From contig NZ_SOSC01000006.1 in NCBI RefSeq assembly GCF_005049285.1, positions 122,651-186,650 of the forward strand: DNA of 64,000 nucleotides. The letters run 5' to 3'. The DNA is from Halorientalis salina. GTDB lineage: Archaea; Halobacteriota; Halobacteria; Halobacteriales; Haloarculaceae. The notes under the pieces were generated by a model. The model was not told where the DNA came from and searched no databases. It worked only from the letters and a program-made list of their open reading frames with translations. Made by a program: the position numbers and the translations under genes. Positions 41,731 through 50,023 of this stretch are shown one piece after another (the first letter of the stretch is position 1; each line of letters begins with the position of its first letter).

Positions 41731-42512
41731 CTCCGCAGACTGCCGCCGTCGACCGGCACCGCTGCACCGTTGACGTAACTCGCCGCGTCGCTGGAGAGCC
41801 ACGCGACCGCCTCGCCGAGTTCCTCGGGGTCACCGACGCGCTCCAGGGGCACCCCCTCGGACCAGTCCTCCCTGCCTTCCTCGTAGTCCGCGAACTCGCC
41901 GCGGTCGACCGACTGCTCGATGAGTTCCTCGATGCGACTCGTCTCGTGTGCGCCCGGCAGGACCGCATTGGTGCGCACCTCGGGCGCGAACTCCCGCGCC
42001 TGGGTCTTCATGAGGCCGATGACCGCCCGCCGCACCGAGTTCGAGAGAACCAGGCCGTCGATGACCTCCTGGACCGATCGGGAGGTGATGTTGACGATGG
42101 TGCCGCCGTCGCCCGCCTTCAGGTGGGGGTAGGCCGCCCGAGTCGCCCGGACGACGCTCATCACGAGCAGGTCGTAGGCGTGCTGCCAGTCCTCGTCGTC
42201 GGTGTCGAGGAAGGGGCCGCTCGGCGGGCCGCCCGCGCTCGTCACCACGTGGTCCAGTCCGCCGAACGCCTCGACCGTCTCGTCGACGAATCCTTCGGGG
42301 GCATCTTTCTCGGTGACGTCCGCTTGGACCGCGAGTACGTCGCCAGAGCCGATGTCGGCCAACGCCTCCCGGGCGTCGGCGAGGCGCTCCTCGTCACGGC
42401 CACAGATGGCCACGTCCGCGTCTTCCTCGGCGAAGGCCTCGGCGCAGGCGAAGCCGAGGCCGCTGCTGGCTGCCGTACACAGTGCCGCATTGCCGTCGAG
42501 TCCCAGATCCAT
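41727..42512 (-). CDS. Short-chain dehydrogenase-like protein lacking the catalytic Tyr
   Basis: A 261-residue Rossmann protein of the SDR family (GNAALCTAASSGLGFACAEAF, AICGRDEER, VVTSAGGPPSGPF). The usual Y-x-x-x-K active site is replaced: after INITSRSVQ-type serine the helix reads GLVLSNSVRRAVIGLMK, with no Tyr or Lys at the expected places. This matches an atypical SDR subgroup known to lack the standard catalytic tetrad. It may bind a nucleotide cofactor, but ordinary ketoreductase chemistry is doubtful. The C-terminus (AVAWLSSDAASYVNGAAVPVDGG) is normal. Confidence 0.88.
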   Translation of the reverse strand: MDLGLDGNAALCTAASSGLGFACAEAFAEEDADVAICGRDEERLADAREALADIGSGDVLAVQADVTEKDAPEGFVDETVEAFGGLDHVVTSAGGPPSGPFLDTDDEDWQHAYDLLVMSVVRATRAAYPHLKAGDGGTIVNITSRSVQEVIDGLVLSNSVRRAVIGLMKTQAREFAPEVRTNAVLPGAHETSRIEELIEQSVDRGEFADYEEGREDWSEGVPLERVGDPEELGEAVAWLSSDAASYVNGAAVPVDGGSLRS

Positions 42513-42571
42513 GCCCTAATCGAGGCGTGCCGGCCCCTAAAACCTCCACGTTCGAGCGACTTCCTGCCCGG

Positions 42572-43045
42572 TCACTCCGAACTGGGCTGTCGGCGGACCC
42601 GGACCTCGCCGTCGCTGGTGACGCCGACGAACAGTTCCTCCTCGACGTTGCGGCCCGTGACGGCGTTCCCGGCCGCGTCGCTGACGAGTTTCATCAGGTC
42701 CGGGGCGGTGTAGCTCACCTTCACGCCCGCCTCGTCGCAGCGGTCGAACACCCGGGCCGGCACGTCGTACAGATCCGTGCCCGGTTCGAGGACGACGCGA
42801 ACCGGCGCGTGCAGGGCTTCCGAGAACGCGACCGTTTCGCGCGCCTTCTCGACGTTGTCCCGCGCACTGGCCTCGACGCTGGAGACGTTCGCGCGTGACG
42901 TCCCCAGTCGGTCGGCGATCTCGGCCTGGGCCAGCCCGCGCTCCCGGAGCGCGAGCACCTCGGCCTGGCGCCTGGTCAGAACGTTCGTCTCCGCGTCGAA
43001 CCCGGCCCGGTCTAACACGTCGTCGACATCGATGTCATCGGTCAT
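42572..43045 (-). CDS. tfx: Tfx-family DNA-binding protein
   Basis: A 157-residue archaeal transcription regulator of the Tfx type. The N-terminal helix-turn-helix is clear: LTRRQAEVLALRERGLAQAEIADRLGTSRANVSSVEASA. The C-terminal domain (RVVLEPGTDLYDVPARVFDRCDEAGVKVSY, ELFVGVTSDGEV) matches the family's effector part. Tfx was first described as a regulator linked to the molybdenum formylmethanofuran dehydrogenase operon in methanogens; its haloarchaeal target is not known. The ATG at 43045 follows a 150-base gap to the TRAM gene. Confidence 0.88.
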   Translation of the reverse strand: MTDDIDVDDVLDRAGFDAETNVLTRRQAEVLALRERGLAQAEIADRLGTSRANVSSVEASARDNVEKARETVAFSEALHAPVRVVLEPGTDLYDVPARVFDRCDEAGVKVSYTAPDLMKLVSDAAGNAVTGRNVEEELFVGVTSDGEVRVRRQPSSE

Positions 43046-43197
43046 TGCTGTAATGTACGTCTCGCGTCCGCTCTCGTCAGGATTGAATCGCCCGCGCGAA
43101 AAAGCCATCGTCCACCCGGCCACCCTCAAACGCGTCGTGTCCACCGCGGTCCGGCAGTCCTGCCGGTAGTTCGACCCGTCTCCGGGCCGATGTCGTC

Positions 43198-43704
43198 TCA
43201 GCTTCCCCAGAAGTTGTCCCGGCTTCCCAGCCGTGGATCCTCTTTCGTCACCGTGTCCGACTCCTCGTCTCCGTCTTCCTCGTCCTCGTCGGTTTCGGCC
43301 GCTTCGTCGCCGTCGTCGGCCTCGCTGTCGTCGGCCTCGGCGTCGTCGGCCTCTTCGGCCTCCTCCTCTTCCAACGGAAGTCGCTCGACCTCTTCGGCCT
43401 TGGCGTGGTTGGAGTGGACGCGCGTGATCTTCACTCGCGAGCGTGCCTCCGGCAATACGCCGTCGACCATCACGATGAAGCCGTCCTCGGTGCGGCCGAC
43501 CCCGGCACCGCTCTCGTGGATGTCTTCGACGGTCACGACGACTTCCTGTCCCTGCTGGACAGGTTGTTCTTTCAGGTCGCGGATCGGCTGGTTGTAATGC
43601 TGACACCACTCGGCACCGCCCCGGTCACCGTAGTGCTGACAGCCCATGCCCTGGACCCGTTCGGAGAAGCTGGGGCAATCATCCGCGAGTGGACAGTCCG
43701 GCAT
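43198..43704 (-). CDS. TRAM-domain protein with acidic tail
   Basis: A 168-residue protein. A short Cys-rich start (CPLADDCPSF, GCQHYGDRGGAEWCQHY) resembles a zinc site. It is followed by a TRAM domain, an OB-like RNA-binding fold (GQEVVVTVEDIHESGAGVGRTEDGFIVMVDGVLPEARSRVKITRV), and a very acidic tail of Glu, Asp, Ala and Thr. Small TRAM proteins act as RNA chaperones in cold-adapted methanogens, so an RNA-binding role is plausible. The start ATG at 43704 precedes the Cys-rich part. It is a lone gene. Confidence 0.87.
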   Translation of the reverse strand: MPDCPLADDCPSFSERVQGMGCQHYGDRGGAEWCQHYNQPIRDLKEQPVQQGQEVVVTVEDIHESGAGVGRTEDGFIVMVDGVLPEARSRVKITRVHSNHAKAEEVERLPLEEEEAEEADDAEADDSEADDGDEAAETDEDEEDGDEESDTVTKEDPRLGSRDNFWGS

Positions 43705-44755
43705 GCACAGTCTTACTCAGAGCGCGAAGTAAACGCTTACGACACCGCTTTCCCCGCGTGCTCCCCGACGAACCGGCCTCACCGACGGAAGCCGCCGAAA
43801 ACCGCCCACTCGGACCGACGATCGCAAGGTGAGGCAAACGCCCAGTCGTCGATTCAATATAGCGATTACCGGTTTATTCCCGACTCTGTCCCGATCCGTC
43901 CGACAGACCCAGATCACCGATAAATTCGCCGAATACGCCGTTTGAGAGGGTTCAGATGAGAGAGGGCGGAGCGACAGGACAACCACGGTACCGCGAGCCA
44001 CGTGAACGAGAACCACAGCAGACCACGACACCAGCATCACGGCTTCGGCGCGGTCGGTGAGACGACACGGCCAGTCTGCAGAACCAGCGCGTCACGCCGA
44101 GCGGACCGAGACGGCACGGAACGCCGAGGACCACTAACACCGTCGCCCCGGCCCGGCATTCGCTCGGTCGCTTGGAACCGGAGACTGCACGTGACGAGCA
44201 GCCGGGGATATCCGTGGCAGTTCCAGACGACGGTCACGAACGGGCACAGCTACCGGGACCACTGCGTTGGCGACAGCGGGATGTGCAGTGGCACGAGCTG
44301 GCTGGCACGAGCGCACCGATTTCGGCCGGTTCGGACAGCAGCCGATCCACCAGACTAATCGGACGGAACGACCGATCTTCGCGGGCGCTCGCGCGATCGA
44401 AAGTCCAAGCCCTGCCTCGACCCACACCGACGCTGCCGGAAAGCGGGGTCTGCCTGGAGAGGGCGATTTGGTTGCCCACCCACGGCGACCGAACGAGGGG
44501 CGGATCTCGACGACCCCGTCGAGCCGAGCGACAGCGGAGGACACGCGCTCGGCACGACGATTCCGGACAGACGAGTCGTCGACAGAACTGGCCACAGTCG
44601 CAGAGGCAACGAGCCGGCGATATCAGCGGCTGCAGCGCGTTCTTGCGGCCCTCAGTTCAGTTTAGGGGAATTCGTCCTGTCGCAGTCGATAAACCAGATA
44701 CGGCGATACGAAATAGTCGGTGCGGGGTCGTGGGAGCGACTGGGGAATCGGGTAG
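43705..44755. other. About 1 kb without a convincing gene
   Basis: Several overlapping frames of 110-200 codons exist on both strands, but all are rich in Arg, Ser, Pro and Thr, poor in Asp/Glu, and lack the third-position GC bias of neighbours. None shows a known motif. The part from 43930 to 44660 is still GC-rich with moderate AT patches. It could hold decayed genes or a noncoding RNA; I found no RNase P or SRP RNA consensus by eye. Confidence 0.55.
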
Positions 44756-45943
44756 TTAGGTCCGGAGACGCACCGCAAGCAACAGTCCGGCGGCGGCGAG
44801 GGTCGTGGCGGCGAGCAGTGCCCAGCCGAGTCCGTACCCGTTCGTCTCGACCAGCAGGCCGAACAGCGGCGGGGCGAGGAGACCGCCGACGTTGATCGCG
44901 GTCTGGCCGCCGGCCGTCGCCCCGCCGATGTCGTCGGCGGCGACGAGTTCGGAGAGACAGGAGTAGAAGACGCCTGTCGACCCGTGGATGGAGACCCCGA
45001 GGCCGGCGAACAGCAGGACGGCGGCCGGGAGTGACCAGGCCCGACTGGCGATAGCGGCGAAGAGCACGGCCGCGAGGGCAGTCTGGCCGAGCGCGACGGT
45101 GGCCGCACCGGTCGCGCCGCCGAGACGGTCCGCGAGGTTCCCGGCACCGATCCGGCCGACGCTGCCCGTGACCTGCGTCACCGCGAGGACGACCCCGCCG
45201 GCGGTGGCACCCGCACCCACCACGTCGTCCACGTAGAGCACGGTGTAGCCGAGCATCGAGAAGATGGAGGCACCGATGAAGAGGCCGGACGCGACGAGCA
45301 GGACGTACGCCCGGTTGGCCCGGAGGCCCGAGAGGTCCGGGAGGGAGAACTCGCCGCTGCCGCGTGACCCGTCGTAGAGGGCGAGGAACCCGACCGCGTA
45401 GCCCCCCGCCAGCACCGCGACGACCCAGAAGCCGATCTGCCAGGCGGCGACGGCGGCCACGCCGGTCACGAGGAGCGAGGCCGCGCCGCTGCCCGCAGTG
45501 ACGCCGACCTGCTTCAGCCCCATCGCGAGGCCCTGACGGCCGGGCGGCGCGCTGGCGACGACGGCGCGGTTCGAGGACGGCATCGCCGTCGAGTACGCCC
45601 CGCCGAGGAGCGCGCCGGCGACGAGCAAGGCCCCGAAGGTCGGAGCCAGCGAGACGCCGACGGTCGCGACGGCCAGCGCGACGAGTCCGACGGTCATCAG
45701 TCGCTTCTCGCCGAGGCCGTCGACTGCCGCACCGCTCGGGAACAGCAGGAGAGTGTAGCCCAGCAGGGCAGCAGTGAGGAAGACGCCGACGAGCGATTCC
45801 GACAGCGAAAAGGCGTCGCGGAGGAACCCGGTCGCGGCGAAGATGGTGTAATAACAGAGGCTCGCGGTCGTCTGCCAGCCAGCGACGGCCGCGACCGATC
45901 GCCAACTCCGCGACCCGGTCACCGACTGCGACTCGGTTGCCAT
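44756..45943 (-). CDS. MFS transporter
   Basis: A 395-residue membrane carrier with about twelve hydrophobic helices. The MFS loop 2-3 motif appears as SGAAVDGLGEKRLMTVGL, and the second half has GRIGAGNLADRLGG at the equivalent place. The glycine-rich FAGLGVSIHGSTGVFY helix is typical. Substrate cannot be deduced. A TTG three bases earlier is also possible, but the ATG at 45943 is used. It lies about 100 bases from the znuB stop on the same strand, so it could be read through from the metal operon; its own promoter is also possible. Confidence 0.9.
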   Translation of the reverse strand: MATESQSVTGSRSWRSVAAVAGWQTTASLCYYTIFAATGFLRDAFSLSESLVGVFLTAALLGYTLLLFPSGAAVDGLGEKRLMTVGLVALAVATVGVSLAPTFGALLVAGALLGGAYSTAMPSSNRAVVASAPPGRQGLAMGLKQVGVTAGSGAASLLVTGVAAVAAWQIGFWVVAVLAGGYAVGFLALYDGSRGSGEFSLPDLSGLRANRAYVLLVASGLFIGASIFSMLGYTVLYVDDVVGAGATAGGVVLAVTQVTGSVGRIGAGNLADRLGGATGAATVALGQTALAAVLFAAIASRAWSLPAAVLLFAGLGVSIHGSTGVFYSCLSELVAADDIGGATAGGQTAINVGGLLAPPLFGLLVETNGYGLGWALLAATTLAAAGLLLAVRLRT

Positions 45944-46042
45944 CAATTCCCCTCACCGACTGGCGAGGGTAAACGTATCGTGTTCAGCTGACACTGTCAG
46001 CTAGTTGATTTTAGACGGCACAGCGACGGCGACCGACGCGAG

Positions 46043-47053
46043 TCAGTCCGCAGTCGGTTCGGCGTCCCCGGCCTCGATACCGCCGGTCTCCGGCGTGGAG
46101 CCGTCGTCGCGGGCCATCAGGAGTTTCCCGAGAGCGACGCAGGCGATGTAGATGGCGACCGCGACGAGGACGATGACGCCGCCGGCGGTCGCCTCGCCGT
46201 AATACGAGAGGCCGATGCCGAGCAGGACGGCCAGTTCCGCGAGGACGACCGAGACCAGCAGCGACTCGCCGAAACTCCGGGCGACCTGGGCCGCACCGGC
46301 GACGGGCACGACCAGCATCGCGGCGACGAGGATGACGCCCATGATCTGCATCGCGCCGACGACGACCAGCGCGGTGAGCATGACCATGAGCCGGTTGTAC
46401 CAGTTCACCGGGAGACCCGAGACGGCCGCCGCAGTCTCGTCGAAGGTGACGTACAGCAACTGGTTGCGGGTGATCGCCACGGTGGCGACGACGAGGCCGA
46501 ACAGCACGAGCAGGATGGCCGCGTTCTCGGCCGAGACCGTCGAGAGGTTTCCGAAGAGGTACTGGTCGATCCCGACGGCGAGCCCGCCGGCGTTGAGGCT
46601 GATGAGCGTCGAGCCCAGGGCAAAGCCCGTCGAGAGGACGATCGCCATCGACACGTCGTTGTAGGCGTCGGTCACCTCGGAGATGAGTTCGATGGACAAC
46701 GCCGCGATCACCGCCACGACCACCGCAGACAGGTACGGCGAGACGCCGAGTTCGAAGACGCCGTTGACGAACAGGCCGATTGCGACCCCGGCGAAGGCGG
46801 TGTGGGCGAGCGCGTCGCCGATGAGCGCCAGCTGGCGGTGGACGAGGAAGGTCCCGATGAGCGGCGCCATCACGCCGATACAGAGCCCCACCAGGATCGC
46901 CCGGTGCATGAACTGGTACTGGAGCAGTTCCAGGCCGGTGAGCCGAAAGAGCAGGTCCATTCCCAGGGTCCAGAACTCGAGCAGGAAGTACAGCGGGGCC
47001 AGGACGGCGTCCAGCACTCCCGTCTGCAGGGGCCCCGTAACGGGATTCGACAT
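46043..47053 (-). CDS. znuB: Metal ABC transporter permease (ZnuB/MntB type)
   Basis: A 336-residue permease with eight or nine helices of the ABC-3 family that imports zinc, manganese or iron. Typical segments are MHRAILVGLCIGVMAPLIGTFLVHRQLALIGDALAHTAFAGVAIG and QIMGVILVAAMLVVPVAGAA, plus DETAAAVSGLPV. The start codon overlaps the ZnuC stop by one base. The C-terminus ends in an acidic tail. It forms a znuA-znuC-znuB operon. Metal choice among Zn, Mn and Fe cannot be settled from the permease alone. Confidence 0.93.
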   Translation of the reverse strand: MSNPVTGPLQTGVLDAVLAPLYFLLEFWTLGMDLLFRLTGLELLQYQFMHRAILVGLCIGVMAPLIGTFLVHRQLALIGDALAHTAFAGVAIGLFVNGVFELGVSPYLSAVVVAVIAALSIELISEVTDAYNDVSMAIVLSTGFALGSTLISLNAGGLAVGIDQYLFGNLSTVSAENAAILLVLFGLVVATVAITRNQLLYVTFDETAAAVSGLPVNWYNRLMVMLTALVVVGAMQIMGVILVAAMLVVPVAGAAQVARSFGESLLVSVVLAELAVLLGIGLSYYGEATAGGVIVLVAVAIYIACVALGKLLMARDDGSTPETGGIEAGDAEPTAD

Positions 47054-47802
47054 CAGGTCTCACCCACGATGGTTCCGGCAGTGCCGAAGGCACGGGCGAG
47101 GGCGTCGCTCTCGACGAACTCGGCGGTCGGGCCGTCGAAGTACACCTCGCGGTTGAGACAGACCACCCGGTCGGCGTGGTCGGTGACCGCACCCAGGTCG
47201 TGTTCGATGAGCAGGACGGTGATCCCCGACGCGTTGAGGGCGGCCAGCAGGTCGTAGAAGGCCTCGACCGACTCGGCGTCGACGCCGACCGTCGGCTCGT
47301 CGAGCACGAGCAGGTCGGCCTCCCCGGCGAGCGCCCGGGCGATGAACGCGCGCTGTCGCTGGCCGCCGGAGAGCCGGGTAACCGCCCGGTCCGCGAAGTC
47401 GGCCATCCCGACCGTCTCCAGCGCCTCGTCGACGATTTGCCAGTCCTCGGCCCCGAGGCGGCCGAAGCCGACGTGCGGGAACCGTCCCATCTTCACCACC
47501 TCGCGGACGGTGATGGGCATCTCCGTCGCGGCGCTGGCGTGCTGGGCGACGTAGCCCAGGCGGGCACCGTCGTCGAACGCGTGCGAGGGTTCGCCGAACA
47601 GCCGAGCAGCCCCCGAGTCCGGCCGGAGCAACCCGAGCGCGAGTTTCATGAGCGTCGACTTCCCCGACCCGTTCGGGCCGACAATGGCGACGTATTCGCT
47701 CGGATCGATCGACAGCGAGATATCCGAAACGACCGGCGTCGCCGTGTAGCCGAAGGTCACGTCGGCGAGTTCGACGACCGAGTTTCCCTCGTGGGAACTC
47801 AC
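47053..47802 (-). CDS. znuC: Metal ABC transporter ATP-binding protein (ZnuC type)
   Basis: A 249-residue ABC ATPase. Walker A is GPNGSGKST, the Q loop follows GYVAQHA, the signature is LSGGQRQR, Walker B is LLVLDEPTVGVDAES and the switch histidine is in IEHDLG. The segment MPITVREVVKMGRFPHVG is typical of the metal-import subgroup. GTG at 47802 is preferred because its GTGA overlaps the upstream TGA by four bases. An ATG at 47817 would extend it five residues into the binding-protein gene. It powers the permease encoded next. Confidence 0.93.
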   Translation of the reverse strand: MSSHEGNSVVELADVTFGYTATPVVSDISLSIDPSEYVAIVGPNGSGKSTLMKLALGLLRPDSGAARLFGEPSHAFDDGARLGYVAQHASAATEMPITVREVVKMGRFPHVGFGRLGAEDWQIVDEALETVGMADFADRAVTRLSGGQRQRAFIARALAGEADLLVLDEPTVGVDAESVEAFYDLLAALNASGITVLLIEHDLGAVTDHADRVVCLNREVYFDGPTAEFVESDALARAFGTAGTIVGET

Positions 47803-48851
47803 TGGAAGTTCCTCCATTCGGCCGCCCACCCGTCGGGACCGACCGCCTCGGGGGCTTTGTTCCCGAGGACGACCTCGAAGGTCGGCATGTTGACGTTGTA
47901 CGCGATCTCCTCGTAGCCCCACTCCTCGTCGACCCACGCCTCGCGGACGCCGGCGTAGGGGGTCACCGGGAAGTACGCCTCGACCGGCGTCTCGGCGATC
48001 AACTGCCGGGCGGGTCGCCGCGTCTCGAACACCCCGGCCCCGATGTACTCGATGTCGTTGTCCTCGATGACGCGCTTGGCCTCGGTGATGTCCGAGGGCT
48101 TGACGTCGCCGCTCGCCGCGAGGTTGACCACGAGCGGCCGCATTCGCACGTCGTACCGCAGGCCGATGTACTGGAAAGCGTTGTGCGCGGCCAGTTGCAC
48201 CACGTCGCGGTCAGCCGCGTCGAAGATCGCCCGGTAATCGGCGTCGATGCGGTCGAGGACCTCGGTCCTGTAGGTCTCGGCGTTGTCACGCAGCGTCGAC
48301 TCGTGGTCCGGCGCGAGGTCGACGAGGCCCTCGGTGATGTTGGTGACGGACTGTTTGGCTCGCTGCGGGTCGAGCCAGAAGTGAGGATCACGCCCCCTGT
48401 TTGTGCCCACGCCCTCCTCGTCGCGGTCGAGGCTGGCGGCGAGCGAGGCCAGTTCGATCCCCTCGCGGGCGTTGATGAGTTGCGTGTCGATGTCGTCGTC
48501 CCGCAGGGTCCGGATCACCCGGTCGGCCCACGGCTGGAAGTCAGCGCCGACGTGAAGGAACGCGTCCGCTTCGATGACGTCCCGCGTGATGGTCGCGTTC
48601 GGTTCCCAGCCGTGGCCGTGCAGGCCGGTCGGGACCAGGTTGTCGACCCGAACGGGCGTGTCCGCCGCGACGTTCCGGGCGAAGTCGTAGAAACTGAAGA
48701 AGGAGGCAGCGACGACGGGCCCGTCCGAGCGCCCGCCGGCGTCACCCAGACAACCAGCGAGACCGGCCGCGACGAGTCCGGAGCCGGCAGTGAGCGCGCG
48801 TCTGCGCGACACCAGCCGCCCCTGCTTCGACCGAGGCGTATCGTTCGTCAT
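47799..48851 (-). CDS. znuA: Metal ABC transporter substrate-binding lipoprotein (ZnuA type)
   Basis: A 350-residue exported metal-binding protein of cluster A-I. The N-terminus has a twin-Arg pattern (SRRRALTAGSG) and lipobox LAGC, so it is probably Tat-exported and lipid-anchored. Metal-ligand candidates follow the family: GLHGHGWEPNATITRD, DPHFWLDPQRAKQS, and a later Asp/Glu-rich site. It lacks the long His-rich loop typical of strict zinc-binding ZnuA, so Mn or Fe are also possible. It is first in the operon. A 16-base palindrome and related half-site lie in its upstream region. Confidence 0.92.
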   Translation of the reverse strand: MTNDTPRSKQGRLVSRRRALTAGSGLVAAGLAGCLGDAGGRSDGPVVAASFFSFYDFARNVAADTPVRVDNLVPTGLHGHGWEPNATITRDVIEADAFLHVGADFQPWADRVIRTLRDDDIDTQLINAREGIELASLAASLDRDEEGVGTNRGRDPHFWLDPQRAKQSVTNITEGLVDLAPDHESTLRDNAETYRTEVLDRIDADYRAIFDAADRDVVQLAAHNAFQYIGLRYDVRMRPLVVNLAASGDVKPSDITEAKRVIEDNDIEYIGAGVFETRRPARQLIAETPVEAYFPVTPYAGVREAWVDEEWGYEEIAYNVNMPTFEVVLGNKAPEAVGPDGWAAEWRNFQ

Positions 48852-48901
48852 GGGTGGATTAGATGCCTTCCGGTATTTGTATGTTCCGGGCTAACTATAG
48901 A

Positions 48902-48917
48902 ATTAGACTAATCTAAT
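48902..48917. promoter_or_regulatory. Putative metalloregulator operator upstream of znuACB
   Basis: A perfect inverted repeat, attaga-ctaa-tctaat, about 50 bases upstream of the znuA ATG. Its right half with following bases (atctaatcc) recurs inverted as ggattagat at 48856-48864, close to the start codon. So two related sites bracket the likely TATA region (ctatag or aacatacaaata on the minus strand). The pattern resembles DtxR/SirR-type sites, which start TTAG and end CTAA. The regulator is not in the window. Confidence 0.6.
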
Positions 48918-49069
48918 CCACGGCGAATCCGGCCGGCCGTGGCACTGGCCTGTCGGCTGTACGATGGGGTGAGAGCGGTCGAAACCGCCGCCGGCAGCGC
49001 CACGAGCGATAGAGGGCGGTCGAGGGGCGGCCATCAAGGTTTTCCCGGCTGGGGGGCTATCTGGGAGCG

Positions 49070-49381
49070 ATGAGTCATCCGAATCCCGACGAGACGGTCG
49101 AACGCGAGCGTCTCATCTTCGGTGCAGGGTTCGCCTTCGGCGTCATGTTCACCATGCTGATACTGGGCGTGATCCTCTCGACGGTCGTGCCCGGGTCCGT
49201 GACGCCAGCGACGCTGCTCGACTCCCGAGTGCTGTTGACGGTCCTGGGAGCGATGGGTTTCGCGTTCGTCGTCGGGATCGGGCTGTACGTCTTCGCGCTG
49301 CCGGAGCGGGGCTTTGGCATCCCACAACGGGCCGTGTTCGACACCGACGCCACGGACTCGGAGCCCGACGACGAGCGGTAG
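49070..49381 (+). CDS. Small two-helix membrane protein
   Basis: A 103-residue protein with two hydrophobic helices (about residues 16-40 and 52-76) joined by a short loop (VVPGSVTPATLLDSR), and charged ends. No motif is recognised. The ATG at 49070 begins MSHPNPDETVERERLIFGAG. It precedes the DUF5783-like gene by 46 bases and may be cotranscribed. Haloarchaeal codon use supports the frame. Confidence 0.75.
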   Translation: MSHPNPDETVERERLIFGAGFAFGVMFTMLILGVILSTVVPGSVTPATLLDSRVLLTVLGAMGFAFVVGIGLYVFALPERGFGIPQRAVFDTDATDSEPDDER

Positions 49382-49427
49382 GCCGCGACCGTCCGACTTT
49401 TGTCGACACTCCCCGAGAGTTCTCCTA

Positions 49428-49748
49428 ATGGCCGACTTCGATCCCGAGCTGTTCGAGGACAAGTACGCGAACTACTTCACCGAGCTCCAGCAGGCGTACA
49501 AGAACGCCTTCAACCGGATGAACGACCGCTACGACTCGGAACTCATCCACGCCATCGACCAGTTCGTCCTGAACGAGAGCGAACCGATGTACGAGGGCGA
49601 CGGCGAGTTCCGCATCGACCTTCCAGAAGATCCCTACGACCGGATGGAAGGCGTCGTCGTCGGCGAGGAGAAGTTCGACGAGATACTGGAACGGTACGTC
49701 GAGGAACTGGAGAAAGAACACCGGGCCATCTTCGGCTTCGGGCGCTGA
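49428..49748 (+). CDS. Conserved haloarchaeal protein (DUF5783-like)
   Basis: A 106-residue soluble helical protein beginning MADFDPELFEDKYANYFTEL, with many aromatic and acidic residues and the segments IHAIDQFVLNESEPMYEGDGEF and EEKFDEILERYVEELEKEHRAIF. I recall this as the haloarchaeal DUF5783 family; the number is from memory and the function is unknown. The ATG at 49428 is the family start. It lies just upstream of the truncated RidA gene. Confidence 0.75.
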   Translation: MADFDPELFEDKYANYFTELQQAYKNAFNRMNDRYDSELIHAIDQFVLNESEPMYEGDGEFRIDLPEDPYDRMEGVVVGEEKFDEILERYVEELEKEHRAIFGFGR

Positions 49749-49786
49749 GCCCGTAGCTTCTTCCAGCTCGCGGTTGCACTGCCGAC

Positions 49787-49954
49787 ATGCAGCGGCGACT
49801 GGTTTCGACCGGCACCGACTGGGAGGACGAGGTGGGCTACTCGCGAGCGGTCAGGGCCGGCGACACCGTCCACGTCTCGGGAACCACTGCGACCGACGAG
49901 CACGACGACCGTCGAATCACGGGAGTTACAAAATGGCCTGTAGCAAACAGGTAA
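49787..49954 (+). pseudogene. Truncated RidA/YjgF-family gene
   Basis: The frame starts [20 protein letters not shown], then [18 protein letters not shown]. This is the standard N-terminal third of a haloarchaeal RidA (imine deaminase) protein. After about 44 residues the similarity stops abruptly at [14 protein letters not shown] and a stop codon follows; an intact RidA has about 125 residues. The rest of the gene is not found downstream. The sequence turns AT-rich at the break (about 49917 onward). The most likely cause is replacement or deletion when the next gene block was acquired. A functional product is unlikely. Confidence 0.75.
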
Positions 49955-50023
49955 GCTTGGATTAGTTTCTATATAGTGAAATAAACATAACCGTCCAGCG
50001 GTCCTCCAGCTAAAGAGATACTG

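Noticed and set aside
43930..44665. Possible RNase P RNA or SRP RNA in the gene-poor kilobase
   Set aside because: The conserved core strings of these RNAs were not found by eye; without a covariance search the claim is not supportable.
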